A DNA stretch of 64,000 nt from NCBI GenBank assembly GCA_026418275.1, contig JAOABQ010000067.1, positions 25,844 to 89,843 of the forward strand, in the 5' to 3' direction. Source of the stretch: Clostridia bacterium (lineage in GTDB: Bacteria > Bacillota > Clostridia > Acetivibrionales > DSM-2933). The notes under the pieces were generated by a model, which saw only the letters and a program-made list of their open reading frames with translations, was not told the origin of the DNA and did no database searches. Both the position numbers and the translations under genes were made by a program. Shown here piece after piece: positions 16,795 to 26,120 of the stretch (positions are counted from its first letter, which is position 1; every line of letters begins with the position of its first letter).

Positions 16795-17352
16795 ATGATA
16801 GTAGCTGGAGATTTTAGAAATGGTGTTACATTTGAACTGGACGGGCAAATATTTCAGGTGGTTGAATTCCAGCATGTTAAGCCCGGTAAAGGCGCTGCTT
16901 TCGTAAGAACCAAGCTTAAGAATGTTGTTACCGGTGCAACGGTGGAAAGAACATTTAATCCTTCCGATAAGATGCCAAAAGCACATATTGAAAGAAAAGA
17001 CATGCAGTATTTGTATAATGACGGTGACCTTTACCACTTCATGGATGTTGAAACATATGAGCAAATGCCTTTGGGACAAGCAGCTGTTGGGGATGCATTG
17101 AAATTTGTAAAGGAAAATATGGTTGTAAAGATACTTTCACATAAAGGCAATGTATTCGGTATTGAGGCACCGACATTTGTTGAACTCGAGGTTATTGAAA
17201 CAGAACCAGGGTTTAAAGGCGATACGGCAACCGGTGCTACCAAACCTGCAACTGTAGAGACAGGTGCAGTGATTAAAGTGCCGCTTTTTGTAAATCAGGG
17301 TGATGTAATCAAAATCGATACAAGAACTGCTGAGTATATGGAAAGAGTTTAA
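16795..17352 (+). CDS. efp: Elongation factor P
   Basis: Binds the ribosome between the P and E sites and relieves stalling at polyproline. The 185-residue protein has three OB/KOW-like domains and the modifiable loop residue Lys32 in [10 protein letters not shown]. No poxA/epmA gene is seen here, as expected for Firmicutes, which use other modifications or none. The C-terminus [24 protein letters not shown] end is the domain III signature. The start ATG follows TTGGAGG. A terminator sits 16 bp after the stop. Confidence 0.96.
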   Translation: MIVAGDFRNGVTFELDGQIFQVVEFQHVKPGKGAAFVRTKLKNVVTGATVERTFNPSDKMPKAHIERKDMQYLYNDGDLYHFMDVETYEQMPLGQAAVGDALKFVKENMVVKILSHKGNVFGIEAPTFVELEVIETEPGFKGDTATGATKPATVETGAVIKVPLFVNQGDVIKIDTRTAEYMERV

Positions 17353-17368
17353 TGGATAAAATAATGAG

Positions 17369-17411
17369 AGTTGGAGAAAATTTATACATGATCTCCAACT
17401 TCGTTTATTTA
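17369..17411 (+). terminator. Intrinsic terminator after efp
   Basis: A perfect 9-bp stem AGTTGGAGA/TCTCCAACT with a 14-nt loop and a T-rich tail. Confidence 0.7.
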
Positions 17412-17522
17412 TTGTAGCCCATTTGGGGCTAGGTATGTAAATTTTACATATCGACCATAGAAATATGGTGAATCTGCTGGACAAGGAATATTAAAATTTT
17501 AAAATGCAAACGGAGGTGTACT

Positions 17523-17951
17523 ATGAGTTATTTAAAGGAAAGAGTATCTTATTTGAGAGGGCTTGCAGAAGGAATGCAGCTAAGTGATGCTACCAACGAA
17601 GGAAAGCTTTTAAAGGCTATGTTGGAAGTGATGGATGATTTTGCTTTAGCCGTTGAGGATATAGAAGAAATTCAAGAACAGTTAAGCGAGCAGGTAGATA
17701 CTATCGATGAAGATTTGGCTGAGATAGAAAGAGTTATATTCGATGAGAACTGCGGATGCGGCTGTGATGATGAAGAAGATATGGATTATATCAATGAAAT
17801 TGAATGTCCATACTGCAACGAAAAAATGAAAATTGACGCAGATCTGATTGATGATGACGATGAAACCATTAAATGTCCTCACTGCGGAAAAGAAATTGAT
17901 ATCCAATGGGAATGCGGATGCGAGGAATGTGAAGATCATTCACACAATTAA
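17523..17951 (+). CDS. CD1247-type zinc-ribbon protein
   Basis: A 142-residue acidic protein in two parts. The N-terminal helical domain (LKERVSYLRGLAEGMQLSDA, then a coiled coil to about residue 72) is the CD1247 N-terminal domain found in clostridia. The C-terminal part has paired cysteines CGCGC, CPYC, CPHC, CGCEEC that make a zinc ribbon. Between efp and spoIIIAA this small gene is commonly conserved in Clostridia. Its function is unknown. Binding site ACGGAGGTG precedes the ATG, and a terminator follows. Confidence 0.82.
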   Translation: MSYLKERVSYLRGLAEGMQLSDATNEGKLLKAMLEVMDDFALAVEDIEEIQEQLSEQVDTIDEDLAEIERVIFDENCGCGCDDEEDMDYINEIECPYCNEKMKIDADLIDDDDETIKCPHCGKEIDIQWECGCEECEDHSHN

Positions 17952-17986
17952 TTAGACTGCAAATGAAAAGAAGTTATATGAATAGG

Positions 17987-18017
17987 AGAATGGTTTCATA
18001 GTAACCATTCTTTTTCG
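17987..18017 (+). terminator. Terminator before spoIIIA operon
   Basis: A 9-bp stem AGAATGGTT/AACCATTCT with a loop of 7 and a T tract. A second hairpin (GGAAAAA/TTTTTCC, about 18074-18092) follows and may reinforce it. Confidence 0.75.
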
Positions 18018-18241
18018 TTTTTTGGGAAATAACAAAACTATTTCCTTAAAGAATCCAATTGGCTTAAGTTTGGAAAAAAGCTATTTTTCCAGGCTTGGCC
18101 AATTTTTTGTTTTTCAGCGGTTTTTTATAGTCATATAATTGGACAAAGCCAAATATCATTAATATATACAAAAATAGCGTATAGATAATATAGATATATA
18201 AGTAAAGTTACAATTCTGAAAGGCATATAGGGGGATATAAA

Positions 18242-19267
18242 TTGTTTACTAACGAAAAAAACAGTTATTTTGAGAATGAAAGTGAAAGGCTTCATCATGA
18301 AATTATGCAGTTTATTTCTCAAGGAGTCAAAAATATTTTAAACCGGGGAAGCTCTGCAAAATTCAAATCACTGGAGGAAATTCGCCTGAGAGCGAACAAG
18401 CCCCTCATGATAAAAAATAGTCAGGGTGAGTGTTTTTTGGACATGGAGGGCAACATGACGGCAAAAACAAACAGGGCCTTTGTTGTTTCCCAGGGGGAGA
18501 TCATAAAAACCCTGGAGCTTATGAGTGAAAATTCAATCTATGCCTATCATGAAGAAATAAAAAACGGGTTTTTAACGCTAAAAGGGGGTCACCGGATAGG
18601 AATTGCAGGAAAAGTAGTTTTTGACGGCTACCATATAAAAAATATCCGGGATATTTCAGGACTTAATATCAGAGTTGCAAGGGAAGTCATCGGATGTTCG
18701 CAAAAAGTCATCAAGTACATATTAAAGGATGAAAAAGATATTTATAATACACTCATTATTTCTCCCCCCCAGTGCGGGAAAACCACCCTTTTGAGGGATA
18801 TTGCAAGGGTTGTCAGCGACGGTATTGGAGAGCAGGGGTTTAAGGGAATGAAAGTTGGGATCATCGATGAGCGGTCGGAAATTGCCGCTTGCTTTAGAGG
18901 GGTTCCCCAAAACAGGGTGGGCATTCGGACCGATGTGCTGGACAGTTGTCCAAAGGCCATGGGAATGACAATGATGCTAAGGTCCATGTCTCCCAATGTA
19001 ATTATAACAGATGAGATCGGAAACCTGGGAGATCAGGAAGCGGTCATGCAGCTTATCAACGCAGGAGTGAAAATCATTACAACAGCCCATGGCTATAATA
19101 TATCCGGATTGAAATCAAGAAAGGAAGTTATCTCCTTAATAGAAGAAAAAGTGTTTGACCGGTATATTGTTTTAAGTAACGATGGTGGGCCAGGGACAGT
19201 AGAGGAAGTGGTGGACGGACAGTCCATGAAATTACTCTATAAGAAAGGATCGGAAAATGTTACTTAA
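18242..19267 (+). CDS. spoIIIAA: Stage III sporulation protein AA
   Basis: A secretion-type ATPase of the SpoIIIA-SpoIIQ channel that links mother cell and forespore. The 341-residue protein has an N-terminal domain (LEEIRLRANKPLMI), GGHRIGIAGKVV, Walker A SPPQCGKTTLLRD with Lys180, GIIDERSEIAACFRG, and the Walker B region VIITDEIGN. The start is a TTG about 7 bp behind AGGGGGATA; no better ATG exists near it. It overlaps spoIIIAB by 11 bp. The eight spoIIIA genes that follow are in canonical order, normally transcribed by sigma-E in the mother cell. Confidence 0.94.
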   Translation: MFTNEKNSYFENESERLHHEIMQFISQGVKNILNRGSSAKFKSLEEIRLRANKPLMIKNSQGECFLDMEGNMTAKTNRAFVVSQGEIIKTLELMSENSIYAYHEEIKNGFLTLKGGHRIGIAGKVVFDGYHIKNIRDISGLNIRVAREVIGCSQKVIKYILKDEKDIYNTLIISPPQCGKTTLLRDIARVVSDGIGEQGFKGMKVGIIDERSEIAACFRGVPQNRVGIRTDVLDSCPKAMGMTMMLRSMSPNVIITDEIGNLGDQEAVMQLINAGVKIITTAHGYNISGLKSRKEVISLIEEKVFDRYIVLSNDGGPGTVEEVVDGQSMKLLYKKGSENVT

Positions 19268-19778
19268 GATTGTCGGAAGCATACTTGTAATATGCGCATC
19301 AAGCTTTTTAGGGTTTATTGTATCCAAAGACTATAAAGACAGGCCGGGAGATCTTCGGTGTTTGCAGGGACTTTTGCAAATATTTGAAAATGAAATTTCT
19401 TTCTTATCAAGCCTATTGGTGGAAGCATTCGAGAAGGTTTCCTTAAGTTCCGGACACCGGACGGGGATTTTTTTTCACAGCACCGCGGTACTTTTAAAAA
19501 GTGAAAATCAGTATACTGCGGGAGAAGCTTGGGAAATGGCTGTACGGGAAAATGTGAAGAAGACCTCGCTCAATAAGGAAGATGAAGAAATATTGGTATC
19601 CTTTGGAAAGCTTCTTGGGAATTCAGATATAGAAGGACAGCTAAAAAATATCAAATTAACAGTGAGTCAGTTAAAGATGCAGGAACAGAAAGCAGAAGAA
19701 CTTCGAAAGAAAAATCAGTCCATGTATGAAAAGCTGGGGATTCTTTTAGGCATCGCCATTGTGATTGTGCTTATTTAG
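19257..19778 (+). CDS. spoIIIAB: Stage III sporulation protein AB
   Basis: A 173-residue membrane protein with helices at both ends (ILVICASSFLGFIVS near the start and LGIAIVIVLI at the C-terminus) and a helical cytoplasmic middle (RPGDLRCLQGLLQIFENEIS). This is the SpoIIIAB pattern, which resembles T2SF-type secretion platform proteins. The start overlaps the end of spoIIIAA, suggesting translational coupling. Confidence 0.92.
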   Translation: MLLKIVGSILVICASSFLGFIVSKDYKDRPGDLRCLQGLLQIFENEISFLSSLLVEAFEKVSLSSGHRTGIFFHSTAVLLKSENQYTAGEAWEMAVRENVKKTSLNKEDEEILVSFGKLLGNSDIEGQLKNIKLTVSQLKMQEQKAEELRKKNQSMYEKLGILLGIAIVIVLI

Positions 19779-19855
19779 AAAAGGGCAAAACCTCAGGATA
19801 TTCCCGGCAGAGGGCATATGGATGCTGGAAACATTAAGATAAGAAGGGTGAAATT

Positions 19856-20050
19856 ATGGGAATTGATTTAATATTTAGAATTGCAGCAATCGGGATTTTA
19901 GTATCGGTATTAAATGCAGTCCTCAATAAATCCGGAAGAGAAGAGCAGGCAATGATGACCACCCTTGCCGGACTCATTGTCGTTCTTTTGATGGTTGTAA
20001 AGGAGATTGTCAATCTCTTTGATACAGTAAAGACCATGTTTCAATTTTAG
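19856..20050 (+). CDS. spoIIIAC: Stage III sporulation protein AC
   Basis: A 64-residue, two-helix membrane protein (LIFRIAAIGILVSVLNAVLN, then TTLAGLIVVLLMVVKEI), the usual SpoIIIAC size and pattern. It lies 77 bp after spoIIIAB, the widest gap among the first genes of the operon, and has an AAGAAGGGTG binding site. Confidence 0.93.
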   Translation: MGIDLIFRIAAIGILVSVLNAVLNKSGREEQAMMTTLAGLIVVLLMVVKEIVNLFDTVKTMFQF

Positions 20051-20059
20051 TAAGGGTAG

Positions 20060-20455
20060 ATGAGGCATATGGAAATTCTTCAAATTGTGGGGTTGGGGCT
20101 GGTAGCTGCGGTTATTATCGTCATTTTAAGGCAGCAAAGGCCGGAAATTGCGGTTCAAGTGAGCATAATTACCGGGATTATCATTTTTTTACTGGTTGCT
20201 TCAAAGATTTCAGCAGTCTTGGAACTCTTAAACGGCTATACAAAAAAAGTGAATATTGATTTATCATATATTACCATACTCCTTAAGGTTATCGGGATTG
20301 CCTATATAGCCGAGTTTGGGGCAGAGGTATGCCGGGACGCGGGAGAGGGTGCCATTGCATCCAAAATAGAACTTGCCGGAAAAGTGATTATTGTGGTGCT
20401 TGCAGTTCCCATTATCACTTCACTCTTGGACCTTATCATTAAGACCATTCCTTAA
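20060..20455 (+). CDS. spoIIIAD: Stage III sporulation protein AD
   Basis: A 131-residue membrane protein with the family core IGIAYIAEFGAEVCRDAGEG followed by AIASKIELAGKVII. Several helices are present. The start may be ATG 20060 or ATG 20069; the former aligns better in length with Bacillus SpoIIIAD. SpoIIIAC and SpoIIIAD share related sequence and form part of the inner channel. Confidence 0.94.
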   Translation: MRHMEILQIVGLGLVAAVIIVILRQQRPEIAVQVSIITGIIIFLLVASKISAVLELLNGYTKKVNIDLSYITILLKVIGIAYIAEFGAEVCRDAGEGAIASKIELAGKVIIVVLAVPIITSLLDLIIKTIP

Positions 20456-20473
20456 AATACACGGGGGATAAAA

Positions 20474-21676
20474 ATGATTAGTATAAACAAACGAAAAAAA
20501 TTAAGTACGCTTATATTAGTTACAACAATCATTATTACGCTGGCAGGAGGAATTTATTCCTTTGCCCAGCCGGAGAGTGATGAGGAAAAGTTAATAGAGG
20601 AACAAAAAAGTACCAGTGAAGTTAAGGAACTGGAAGAGCATTTAAAGAAATACGACAGCCGGGACCTCAATGAACTTTTACCGGGCTATGATCCCAAAAG
20701 CATACTGGAGGAGGCTGGAAAAGGCAACTTTCAGTTTGATTTAAAGGGGATATTAAACCGGGCCTTGATGTTTATTTTTAAGGAAGTCTATCAAAACCTC
20801 CATATACTGATCAAACTTGTCATTCTGGTAGTACTCTGTGCAGTTCTTAAAAACCTTCAAAGTTCCTTTTTAAGCCAAAGTGTCGGGGAGCTTGCCTTTT
20901 ATGTTTGTTACATTGTGATTGTTTCCATACTCATTGTCAGCTTTAGCACTGTGCTTACCATTGGGCGGGAGATCATCGACAATATGGTTACATTTATGCA
21001 GGCATCGGTGCCGGTATTGATCACGCTTTTGATGTCGGGAGGGAACTTTGCGTCCGGTGGGGTATTTCAGCCAGTTTTGGTAATGGTGGTGCAAGTAGCG
21101 GCTACGGTGATGAAAAATATATTTATTCCCCTTATTTTTTTGTCCACCATCCTTTCCATTTTGGATAATATATCTGAAAAAGTTCAAATATCAAAGCTTG
21201 CGGGATTTTTTAAACAGCTTTGCGGGTGGAGTTTGGGGATTATTTTAACCGTATTTATTGCGGTTGTGTCTTTACAGGGCTCCCTAGGGGCTGTCATTGA
21301 CGGTGTAACCAGTAAAACGGCAAAATTTGCAATCGGTACCTTTATTCCTATTGCCGGTAAATATTTGGCGGATGCGGCGGATACGGTTATAGGGTGTACC
21401 TTAGTTATTAAAAATGCTGCCGGAATCGCGGCGATGGTGGGTGTGATATCCATTTGCATCATTCCGCTTTTGAAAATTTTGGCACTCATTCTTTTGTATA
21501 GGTTTACAGGAGCTATCATTGAGCCTATTTCCGAAAGCAGGATCACAAATTGTATAGGGCAGATTACAAGCTCCATTACATATATATTCGGTATTTCGGT
21601 ATCCGTTGCATTTATGTTTCTACTCTCGATTACCGTAATCATAGGTGCCAGCAATATCTCAGCGGCAATCCGGTAG
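20474..21676 (+). CDS. spoIIIAE: Stage III sporulation protein AE
   Basis: A 400-residue polytopic membrane protein with an N-terminal signal-like helix (residues 9-28, ending SFAQP). An extracytoplasmic segment follows (LEEHLKKYDSRDLNELLPGY), then seven or more membrane helices from about residue 110. The pattern TSKTAKFAIGTFIPIAGKYL with a following DAADTVIGC is characteristic. Located in order between spoIIIAD and spoIIIAF, with short gaps. Confidence 0.94.
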   Translation: MISINKRKKLSTLILVTTIIITLAGGIYSFAQPESDEEKLIEEQKSTSEVKELEEHLKKYDSRDLNELLPGYDPKSILEEAGKGNFQFDLKGILNRALMFIFKEVYQNLHILIKLVILVVLCAVLKNLQSSFLSQSVGELAFYVCYIVIVSILIVSFSTVLTIGREIIDNMVTFMQASVPVLITLLMSGGNFASGGVFQPVLVMVVQVAATVMKNIFIPLIFLSTILSILDNISEKVQISKLAGFFKQLCGWSLGIILTVFIAVVSLQGSLGAVIDGVTSKTAKFAIGTFIPIAGKYLADAADTVIGCTLVIKNAAGIAAMVGVISICIIPLLKILALILLYRFTGAIIEPISESRITNCIGQITSSITYIFGISVSVAFMFLLSITVIIGASNISAAIR

Positions 21677-21691
21677 GCAGGAGGGAAAAGT

Positions 21692-22318
21692 ATGATTGAG
21701 TTTTTAAAGGGTTGGGTTTTAAACATTGTTACCGTTGTAATGCTGGTTGTTCTATTGGAAATCCTCATTCCCTCAGGCAAATTCAAAAAATATATCAACT
21801 TGGTTACCGGCTTTATCTTGATCATTACAATTATCAATCCTTTTTTAAGCTTTTTCAGAAACAAGACAGAACTTAAAGAACTGCAGTTTGTGACCAGCAG
21901 CAAGCTGGAGCGGGAAACCATAGAGCAAAACAGCAAGGTTTTAAAGCAAAAACAAATGAAACAGATTACAGCAGTTTATAAGAGCAAAATCATAAATCAA
22001 ATTGAGGAGAGTGTGAAGGAGGCTAGCGGGTATAAGGGTGCTGAGGCAGAGGTAGAGATTAACGAGGATTATACCTCCAAGAACTTTGGAGAGGTAAAAA
22101 AAGTTTACTTGAAACTGACACCGAAGGATACCAAAAATGCCGTAAAACAGGTGGTCAAAGTAGAGAAAATCGAAGTAGGCAAAAAGAAAGCAACAGGGTC
22201 TTCCAGTAATGAAACGGATCGTAAAATACCCAAGGAAGTGAAAGATAAGGTAACGGATTCGGTAAATCAACTACTGGGTGTAAAAAAAGACAATATTATT
22301 ATTACGCTGAAGGATTAA
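21692..22318 (+). CDS. spoIIIAF: Stage III sporulation protein AF
   Basis: A 208-residue protein with two N-terminal membrane helices (WVLNIVTVVMLVVLLEILIP and LVTGFILIITIINPFLSF), the KKYINLVTGF motif of the family, and a C-terminal soluble domain that ends in VNQLLGVKKDNIIITLKD. This matches SpoIIIAF, which anchors ring components. The gap to spoIIIAG is 19 bp, with GGGGGAGCGGGGGA as binding site. Confidence 0.92.
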   Translation: MIEFLKGWVLNIVTVVMLVVLLEILIPSGKFKKYINLVTGFILIITIINPFLSFFRNKTELKELQFVTSSKLERETIEQNSKVLKQKQMKQITAVYKSKIINQIEESVKEASGYKGAEAEVEINEDYTSKNFGEVKKVYLKLTPKDTKNAVKQVVKVEKIEVGKKKATGSSSNETDRKIPKEVKDKVTDSVNQLLGVKKDNIIITLKD

Positions 22319-22337
22319 AGGGGGAGCGGGGGAACAG

Positions 22338-22949
22338 ATGAAAAAGCTATTTGAACACTTTATGAACTCCATCCAGGGGAAAGAACGGAAAAAAATAATT
22401 GAAAATGCAGTCATTGTGATTATTATCGGCATTATTATCATTATTGCGGGGGGATCGATTTTTGGTGGAGATAAAAAGGAAGAGGGGAAAAATGGAGCAG
22501 ACAAGATAGAGCCCGGAAGCGTGGAAACTGCTGCAAAGGTGAATAGTACGAAAGAGACCGGGGATCTGGAGAAAAATGTGGAGAGTATCCTGGAGCAGAT
22601 TGGCGGAGCGGGGAAAGTGAGTGTAATGATTACCTATGTATCCGGAAGTGAACTGGTTCCAGCCTATGACACAAAAAGAAACCAAAACGATACCCTGGAG
22701 AGGGATAATGGCGGGGGAACCAGAGATGTTAAACAGAGTGACACCGAAAGCCGTGTTGTTTATTCCGAAGACCAGGGTGGACAAAAAAAGCCGGTGATTG
22801 TAAAGGAAATCCTTCCTCCTGTCAAGGGTGTTGTAGTTGTGGCAGAAGGAGCACATGACCCGGTTGTGAAGGAGAACTTGTGTAAGGCGGTTCAGGTGCT
22901 TTTGGAGGTGCCAATACATAAAATCCAGGTGTTTGAAAGAACGGAATAA
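22338..22949 (+). CDS. spoIIIAG: Stage III sporulation protein AG
   Basis: A 203-residue single-pass protein with a membrane helix at about 26-42. Its soluble part has the ring-forming fold: LEQIGGAGKVSVMITYVSGS, VKEILPPVKGVVVVAEGAHD, VLLEVPIHKIQVF. In Bacillus it forms a large ring in the intermembrane space. It ends 227 bp before spoIIIAH, an unusually wide gap for this operon. Confidence 0.93.
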   Translation: MKKLFEHFMNSIQGKERKKIIENAVIVIIIGIIIIIAGGSIFGGDKKEEGKNGADKIEPGSVETAAKVNSTKETGDLEKNVESILEQIGGAGKVSVMITYVSGSELVPAYDTKRNQNDTLERDNGGGTRDVKQSDTESRVVYSEDQGGQKKPVIVKEILPPVKGVVVVAEGAHDPVVKENLCKAVQVLLEVPIHKIQVFERTE

Positions 22950-23176
22950 TTAAGATCCATCCTGAAACTAAAGCTATTTTGCTAAACAACCAAAGAATCC
23001 GTGATTTCTGATCAAAATGACATGCAAAGCACCTTCCCTAAGGAAATGGATGAGATGGGTGTTTTATAACAATTCATGATAGATTTATTACAATTTCTAT
23101 AATCCACGATTATAAAATTATGGGAAATAGAATATACATAGAAATAAAAACAAAAGTTTTTTAAGGAGGGGTCTTC
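22950..23176. other. Long spacer within spoIIIA operon
   Basis: 227 bp separate spoIIIAG from spoIIIAH, whereas other spacings in the operon are under 80 bp. No gene or terminator with a T tract was seen in it. It might hold an extra promoter for spoIIIAH. Confidence 0.4.
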
Positions 23177-23785
23177 ATGATGATATTCAAAAGAAAACAA
23201 ATCGTAGTTTTGTCATTGGTTTTGATGGTACTGTTTGCGGGATATTTACAGTACAATTATAAACAAAGCAGTATTTCTGTAAATGGGAAAGAAAACGGTA
23301 AATTGGGTGAAGCAGTTTATGTAGAGAGCACGGATGTCAAAGAAACGGAAAAGCAGAAAGAGGATAAAAAAGACGGGAAAAGTGATAGCAAAAGTGAAAA
23401 GAAAACACAATCCGTTACAGCTTCCAAAGAGGCTAACGACTTTTTCGCTCAAGCAAAAATCGATAAGGAGATGACAAGAGGAAAGGATAAGGACTCCTTA
23501 AAGGAAATTACGAAGGATAAGGAAGCTACGAAAGAAGCAAAAGCAAAAGCCTATGAAAAAATGATGAAAATTGTAGACCAGTCCGAGAAAGAAATGAAGG
23601 TTGAAACTTTAATCAAACAAAAAGGCTTTAAGGATGCCATCGCACTTTTCGGTGATGACGGAAGTCTGGATATAGTCATTAAGACACAAAGCCTTTCACA
23701 GGCACAGACTGCACAAATTGCGGATATTGTATCAAGGCAGGCAAATGTGGATATAAATAATATACATATAAAAAATATGTTTTAG
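23177..23785 (+). CDS. spoIIIAH: Stage III sporulation protein AH
   Basis: The mother-cell partner of SpoIIQ, with a YscJ/FliF-like ring domain. The 202-residue protein has one N-terminal helix (VVLSLVLMVLFAGYLQYNY), a long Lys/Glu/Ser-rich linker (residues 45-90), and the conserved domain from about 115: LIKQKGFKDAIALFGDDGSL and VIKTQSLSQAQTAQIADIVS. Length and order are normal. The start can be either of two adjacent ATG codons behind AAGGAGGGG. Confidence 0.93.
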   Translation: MMIFKRKQIVVLSLVLMVLFAGYLQYNYKQSSISVNGKENGKLGEAVYVESTDVKETEKQKEDKKDGKSDSKSEKKTQSVTASKEANDFFAQAKIDKEMTRGKDKDSLKEITKDKEATKEAKAKAYEKMMKIVDQSEKEMKVETLIKQKGFKDAIALFGDDGSLDIVIKTQSLSQAQTAQIADIVSRQANVDINNIHIKNMF

Positions 23786-23790
23786 AGGTA

Positions 23791-23890
23791 ACAAGCTGTA
23801 AAGGTAAAAACATGACTTTCGAAAGACCCTAAATAAACCAGGATTCATCTCTCAATTATACTATCGTTTACAGCGTTATTTATATATAAA
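23791..23890. repeat. Intergenic repeat family A, copy 1
   Basis: About 100 bp alignable with 29836-29938 and, over its right part, with 37207-37265. Shared words include TAAACCA, TTCATCTCTC, TTTACA and the CGTTAT stretch. This copy is the most diverged, and lies right after spoIIIAH. Confidence 0.55.
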
Positions 23891-23938
23891 CTGTCTCAAA
23901 CCTTATTTTAGGAAGACAGCAACTCTTCATGGTCTGAA

Positions 23939-23964
23939 GGAAATTATGCAAAAGCATAATTTCC
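23939..23964. terminator. Perfect hairpin downstream of spoIIIAH
   Basis: GGAAATTATGC/GCATAATTTCC, 11-bp perfect stem with an AAAA loop. There is no T tract, so it could be a processing or weak termination signal for the spoIIIA transcript. Confidence 0.5.
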
Positions 23965-24077
23965 TATACTCATTTATTCATTCTACAAAATACATGGAAT
24001 ATTGCACTTAGAAAAGCATAGTGGTATAATGAATTGAATTTTATGCATGAGAAATATCCCAACAGGGAGGGAGTCGG

Positions 24078-24482
24078 GTGGAAGAAATTAATCAAGAACT
24101 GGTTAATGACATGGGTTCCATCAAGGTATCCGATGAAGTTGTTGCTATTATAGCCGGAATTGCTGCAACTGAAGTACCGGGAGTGGCGGGGATGAGTGTC
24201 GGTATTGCTGGTGGGATTGCTGAGATGCTTGGCCGTAAAAACCTTTCAAAGGGTGTAAAGGTCGAGGTCGGAGAAAAAGAGGCAGCAATTGATTTGTATA
24301 TTATTGTCGAATACGGATGCAGAATTCCGGATGTAGCTTGGGATATTCAAGAACGGGTGAAAAAGTCGGTTGAGACCATGACAGGATTGAATGTAATTGA
24401 AGTCAATATACATGTTCAGGGTGTAAATATGGATAAGGAGCATAAAAAAGAACATGGCGATGATGGGCCAAGGGTAAAATAG
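24078..24482 (+). CDS. Asp23/Gls24 family envelope stress protein
   Basis: A 134-residue protein with the Asp23/Gls24 fold: GSIKVSDEVVAIIAGIAATE followed by VPGVAGM, GVKVEVGEKEAAIDLYIIVEYG, and VKKSVETMTGLNVIEVNIHVQGV. In Staphylococcus, Asp23 associates with the membrane through AmaP, whose homologue follows here. The start is GTG 24078, behind AGGGAGGGAG. It leads a three-gene module with AmaP and DUF2273 genes, though it is separated from the next gene by 242 bp containing a hairpin with T tract (AACCC...GGGTTTATTTTTTT, about 24540-24565). Confidence 0.9.
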   Translation: MEEINQELVNDMGSIKVSDEVVAIIAGIAATEVPGVAGMSVGIAGGIAEMLGRKNLSKGVKVEVGEKEAAIDLYIIVEYGCRIPDVAWDIQERVKKSVETMTGLNVIEVNIHVQGVNMDKEHKKEHGDDGPRVK

Positions 24483-24724
24483 CGCTTAATTGAGTCAAAT
24501 TGAATAAATGTGTTCTCATTAGGAGAAAATAAATTAATAACCCAGTAAGGGTTTATTTTTTTAAAAAAATAAACTATAATGGTAGTGAGAATCAAGTTCT
24601 GCTGCTGGATTTATAAACCATATACAAAAACAAGCGTTTTTGCAGTATAAATGCAGCACTTGACCAAAGCGAGTTTTAAGTAGCCTTTGGGAATTTTAAA
24701 TCATCGAAAAGGTGGTATAAAACT

Positions 24725-25273
24725 ATGAATATTTTCATAAGGGTTTTACTTGCCATTTATGCATTCTGCCTTACGGTAGTATCTGTTATTGCCATGTACA
24801 TAACTTTAAAACCTGCTGCATTTAAGGGGATTTCGTCCTATATCTCGGAGGATATATTAAAAAGCAGCAGTGCATCCATTATTATGTTTATTGTAGAATT
24901 GATTTTCCTCGCCATGAGTTTGACTTTTTTGCTTTCAGGTTTTAAAAGGGACAAGGAAAAAAGAGCTGTCAGCAAGGTTACGAATATCGGAGAGGTTTTG
25001 ATATCCTTGGACACAATTGAAAATATTGCCCTTACAGCATCAAGGCGCTTAAATGGTGTCAGGGAATCCAAAGCAGATGTTGTCAAATTTGACGATAGTG
25101 TATCGATTTTTATAAAAACGGTTGTAATGCCGGATGTCAATATTCCTATACTTTTGGAAGATATTCAGGTAAAAGTTAAAAAATCTGTTGAAGAAAGTGC
25201 CGGTGTGAGGGTCAATGAAGTAAAGGTTATGGTATCAAATATTTATACAGGCTACAAATCAAGGGTTGAATAA
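24725..25273 (+). CDS. amaP: Alkaline shock response membrane anchor AmaP
   Basis: A 182-residue protein with two N-terminal membrane helices (about residues 5-25 and 50-75, with LIFLAMSLTFLLSGF) and a C-terminal Asp23-like domain (SLDTIENIALTASRRLNGV, VVMPDVNIPILLEDIQVKVK). This is the AmaP architecture, which recruits Asp23-type proteins to the membrane. It is followed after 17 bp by the DUF2273 gene. Confidence 0.88.
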   Translation: MNIFIRVLLAIYAFCLTVVSVIAMYITLKPAAFKGISSYISEDILKSSSASIIMFIVELIFLAMSLTFLLSGFKRDKEKRAVSKVTNIGEVLISLDTIENIALTASRRLNGVRESKADVVKFDDSVSIFIKTVVMPDVNIPILLEDIQVKVKKSVEESAGVRVNEVKVMVSNIYTGYKSRVE

Positions 25274-25290
25274 AACTGGGGGTACGATTC

Positions 25291-25521
25291 ATGAATATAG
25301 AAAAGCTTGCGAAATTCTATAGTTCACACCGGGGCGGATTTAACGGCGCATTCATCGGGTTTAGCATCGCAGTAGCAATACTCATGATCGGTTTTTTTAA
25401 AACCTTATTTATTGCAATATGTGTTGGATTGGGGTATTATATTGGGAATAGGATATCCCAGGACAAAGATTATTTGAGAAATCTTTTGGATAGGGTTTTA
25501 CCGCCGGGTACATATCGATAA
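25291..25521 (+). CDS. DUF2273 small membrane protein
   Basis: A 76-residue protein with GGFNGAFIGFSIAVAILMIG and KTLFIAICVGLGYYIGNRI making two helices, the signature of DUF2273. These genes occur between amaP and nusB in many clostridia. The protein is probably an auxiliary of the Asp23/AmaP complex; the role is unproven. Confidence 0.88.
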   Translation: MNIEKLAKFYSSHRGGFNGAFIGFSIAVAILMIGFFKTLFIAICVGLGYYIGNRISQDKDYLRNLLDRVLPPGTYR

Positions 25522-25557
25522 GGTAAATTGGTCTATATAGTTAGGAGGAAATTATAA

Positions 25558-25983
25558 ATGGGCAGAAGAGCATCCAGAGAAATTGCGATGAAGCTCTTAT
25601 ACCAGTTGGAATTGCAAAAGGAAGACAAGGAAGAACAAATAAATGCGGTATTAGAGGAGCACTCCCTGGCAAAAGGTGATAGAGATTATGTCATTGATGT
25701 AGTGGATGGGGTTTTAAACAATGTTTCATCGATTGACAAGATGATTGAAAAGTACTCCAAAGGTTGGAAAATTAACAGAATTCCCAAAGTGGATTTATCC
25801 ATTTTAAGGTTAAGCATCTATGAAATCAGCTTCCGTGAGGATATTCCCTTTAATGTATCTGTAAACGAGGCGGTTGAGTTGGCCAAAAGATACAGTGGTG
25901 ATGATGCAGGTGCTTTTATAAACGGTATTTTAGGTAAAATATCAAGGGTAAGGGTTTCGCCTGGAGACGAAAGTGCTGAGTGA
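25558..25983 (+). CDS. nusB: Transcription antitermination protein NusB
   Basis: A 141-residue, all-helical RNA-binding protein that pairs with NusE (S10) in rRNA antitermination. Family landmarks are RRASREIAMKLLYQLELQ at the start, IDKMIEKYSKGWKINRIPKV and DLSILRLSIYEI in the middle, and NEAVELAKRYSGDDAGAFIN near the end. It starts behind TTAGGAGGAAAT. The nusB-xseA-xseB-ispA order is the standard one in Firmicutes. Confidence 0.95.
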   Translation: MGRRASREIAMKLLYQLELQKEDKEEQINAVLEEHSLAKGDRDYVIDVVDGVLNNVSSIDKMIEKYSKGWKINRIPKVDLSILRLSIYEISFREDIPFNVSVNEAVELAKRYSGDDAGAFINGILGKISRVRVSPGDESAE

Positions 25984-26120
25984 TTTTAATGTTTATTTGT
26001 ATTCGATGGTATTTAGAAACATCTTAAAGAAAGCAGTTTAAAGTGATTTGACTCTTGGATATGAGTGTAAATGAGTATTAGAATGAAGAACTATTACGAT
26101 TTTATATACAAAAACCTTTT